The position numbers were made by a program, and so were the translations under genes. Under the pieces are notes generated by a model, which ran no database searches, was not told the DNA's origin, and saw only the letters and a list, made by a program, of their open reading frames with translations. A stretch of 64,000 nt of DNA from Ichthyophthirius multifiliis (taxonomy: Eukaryota; Ciliophora; Oligohymenophorea; Hymenostomatida), in NCBI RefSeq assembly GCF_000220395.1, contig NW_004087041.1:1-64000 (forward strand), in the 5' to 3' direction. Below are positions 62,020 through 64,000 of this stretch, one piece after another. Each line of letters opens with the position of its first letter. Position 1 is the stretch's first letter.

Positions 62020-63327
62020 ATGGATTATTAGAAGGATAATATTGAAATTGATGGAAGTTTATACGAAGGCGGTGGATAAGTTTAAAAAAATAAAATTTAC
62101 AATATATTTTTAAAATTAAAGATTTTTAGATTAAGTATTGCTCTGAGTAATATTTTTTAAATTCCAGTTAACATAATAAATATAAGAAAGAATCGACCTA
62201 ATCCTGGCTTAAATAATCAATTATTAGCTGCAGTAAATAAAATCTTAATTTTTATAAAATATTTTAAAGTTATAAATAATGAAATAAATAACAAATGCAT
62301 AAGTTTTTGGAATGAATTTAAATGAATAAAATGTATATTATAACCCTATTGAGAAAATAAAATATGGTAAATATTAAGGCGGATCAAAATAAGCATCATC
62401 AATCAGCCTAATGCTATAGTCTTTATTACCTACACTTTTATTTAATAATTAAAATTCTGAATTATTGTTATATGTATCTTTTAAGATTATTATTTATTTA
62501 TTATAAATATAAAGGGTGGAACAGATGTTAATAACTCTCCACCTTACGAGTCAATAAAAAGAATTTTAATTCCTTTATTATAAAGGATGGGAATAAATTT
62601 CTAATATGATATTATTAAAGAAGGATTTTATCCTACTGGAGGAGGAAAAATTAATATTAAAATTCAAGGTTTATAAAATAAAATCAGAAATATAAATTTA
62701 ACTTAAAAGAGTTAGATAAAATATATATATGTTTAATATATTATTAATAAAAAAACTGATTTAAATTTAAATGAACATAACGATACCCTTAAAAGTTAAA
62801 TTAAAACAATAATAAATGATGATAATAATAAAGTAGATTTTAAAATTCAAGCAAAAGTAATAGAAAGCAAAAAATATAGTTAATGCTATTCTATAATAGC
62901 ACATGCATATGCAGAAAATTGTTATTATGACTTTTCCTTTCATAATAAAGATAATTTAGATATTTCTGTAAATTTAAATTTATTCGATATAATATTATTT
63001 TTATATAAAATAAATAATAGTCTTGTATAGAAAAATTAACTGATTAATTTAGGATTGAAATATCGCATGGGGGAGTTGTAGATTAACACACTTAAGATCA
63101 AGTTTCATTATTATTTTATATTTTATTAACATAAATAGTTATTAGTGTACATGGCTTTAGCTGAAGGTGAATCACGTATTAAAATTAGTGCAATTATTAC
63201 TGAGCATACTTAAGGAATGATATATGTTTTAAAATAATTTATTAAAAATTTAGATATTTAAGTTTAGAAATGTGATGAAATTTCTAAAATTATTATAATT
63301 TAAGGAATCGGATTTTATGTAAATTGA
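62020..63327 (+). CDS. RTCA: RNA 3'-terminal phosphate cyclase
   Basis: Multi-exon gene from ATG 62020 (MDYQKDNIEIDGSLYEGGGQ). The GSLYEGGGQ-IFRLSIALSN junction is made by an intron at about 62079-62120. RNRPNPGLNNQLLAA, then GGSKQASSISLMLQSLLP, and after another intron GGTDVNNSPPYESIKRI and FYPTGGGKINIKI are the conserved blocks of the RTC fold. Near 63075 GVVDQHTQDQ carries the His of the C-terminal block, and MALAEGESRIKI follows. The enzyme adenylates the 3'-phosphate of RNA and closes a 2',3'-cyclic phosphate. Members with the catalytic His are true cyclases, whereas the Rcl1 branch acts in rRNA processing. I favour RTCA because the VDQH block is intact. TGA 63325-63327. Confidence 0.88.
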
Positions 63328-64000
63328 TTTATTAATTTCAATAATATTTTAATTTTATAATTACAATATACAAATATTACCTATTATTTTAGAGTTGAAT
63401 TTTCATAGATAAATTAATATTATATCAAAAAAACTTGTTTATCGAAATATATTATTAATAAAAATTATAATTTATTTTTATGTCCTTTTTTATAAAAGTA
63501 TTTTATAAAACAATTCAAGCATATTATATTTTTTTTATTAAAATATTATTAGATTAAGAAATTAATTTAAAAAATATATTATAATACATATTTTTAATGA
63601 AAGTTATTATTTAATATATTATAAGCTTAAATTTGATTAAAAAATAAATTAATAATTAAATTTTTAGATAATATTTGATATTCCTTTCATAAAAATAATA
63701 TCATATTAAATTTTATATTTTAACTCTTTCTAATAATAACTTTTTAAAAATGTCATTTTTTTTATTATAAATTTAATTTTTTAAATATTTAAAATTTTCG
63801 ATTAAATAATACTTTTTTTTGAAAAAAATTTTATGTTAAAATAAAACATAAAAATTTAATTATTATAAATTATAAATATTTAAAAAATATATATATAAAT
63901 ATTTTAATATTTTTAGTGTAATTTTTTTAATCATCATTTTGATTTTCTATTATTTAATTATAGATCCAATATATGGTTAGTTGGTAACTAATGGTATATT
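63328..64000. other. AT-rich end of window
   Basis: No gene is supported up to about 63900. The last ~90 nt have slightly higher G+C and a minus-strand frame reading ENQNDDQKNYTKN, so the 3' end of another minus-strand gene may enter here. This is very tentative. Confidence 0.35.

Overview
The window is nuclear DNA of a ciliate, most likely an oligohymenophorean. Almost every recognisable protein can be read only if TAA and TAG encode glutamine and TGA is the sole stop. Genes are split by short GT...AG introns, mostly 35 to 60 nt, and introns and spacers are almost pure A and T. The extreme AT bias resembles Ichthyophthirius multifiliis more than Tetrahymena, but that is inference from composition alone. 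Intact, tightly packed genes argue for macronuclear sequence.

Layout. 0.8-1.6 kb: a Zucchini/PLD6-type nuclease on the minus strand. 2.3-15.5 kb, plus strand: a Sen1/SETX-type helicase, a PX-BAR sorting nexin, an eight-repeat Pumilio protein and a cyclic-nucleotide-binding protein. 15.6-18.6 kb, minus strand: two unrecognised genes, one probably mitochondrial. 19.1-20.2 kb: casein kinase II beta. 22-25 kb: tRNA-Ile(AAU) and tRNA-Phe(GAA) on either side of an AIG1/FAR-17a-like membrane protein. 25-30 kb: a helix-turn-helix protein (+), then an RRP1/NOP52 homologue and a RING protein (-). 31-35.6 kb (-): a long protein with an acidic coiled coil followed by about 100 copies of a seven-residue glutamine-rich repeat. 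36-39 kb (+): a Cys-rich protein and an NKAP homologue. 39-43 kb (-): a CSPP1-like coiled-coil protein and a TRIM/RBCC-type protein with a TAA-coded polyglutamine tract. 45-50 kb: a CHY zinc finger, a PDI-like protein, an mTERF-like protein and a Mn-type superoxide dismutase. 50-57 kb: a small hydrophobic peptide, a RING-TRAF zinc-finger protein, a seven-helix membrane protein, mitochondrial GrpE and a NUP50-like nucleoporin. 56.8-59 kb (-): decayed remains of a cysteine-rich surface-protein gene. 60.5-63.3 kb: a leucine-rich-repeat protein with a dual-acylation N-terminus and an RNA 3'-phosphate cyclase.

The genes are a mixture of housekeeping functions with no operon-like logic. The most notable points are the glutamine-heptad protein, (TAA)n microsatellites that become polyglutamine through the altered code, a candidate 3-nt microexon in CK2-beta, the decayed surface-protein gene, and repeated one-base frame breaks at A or T runs that look like sequencing error. 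Coordinates of introns not stated explicitly are approximate, and all gene models come from hand translation.
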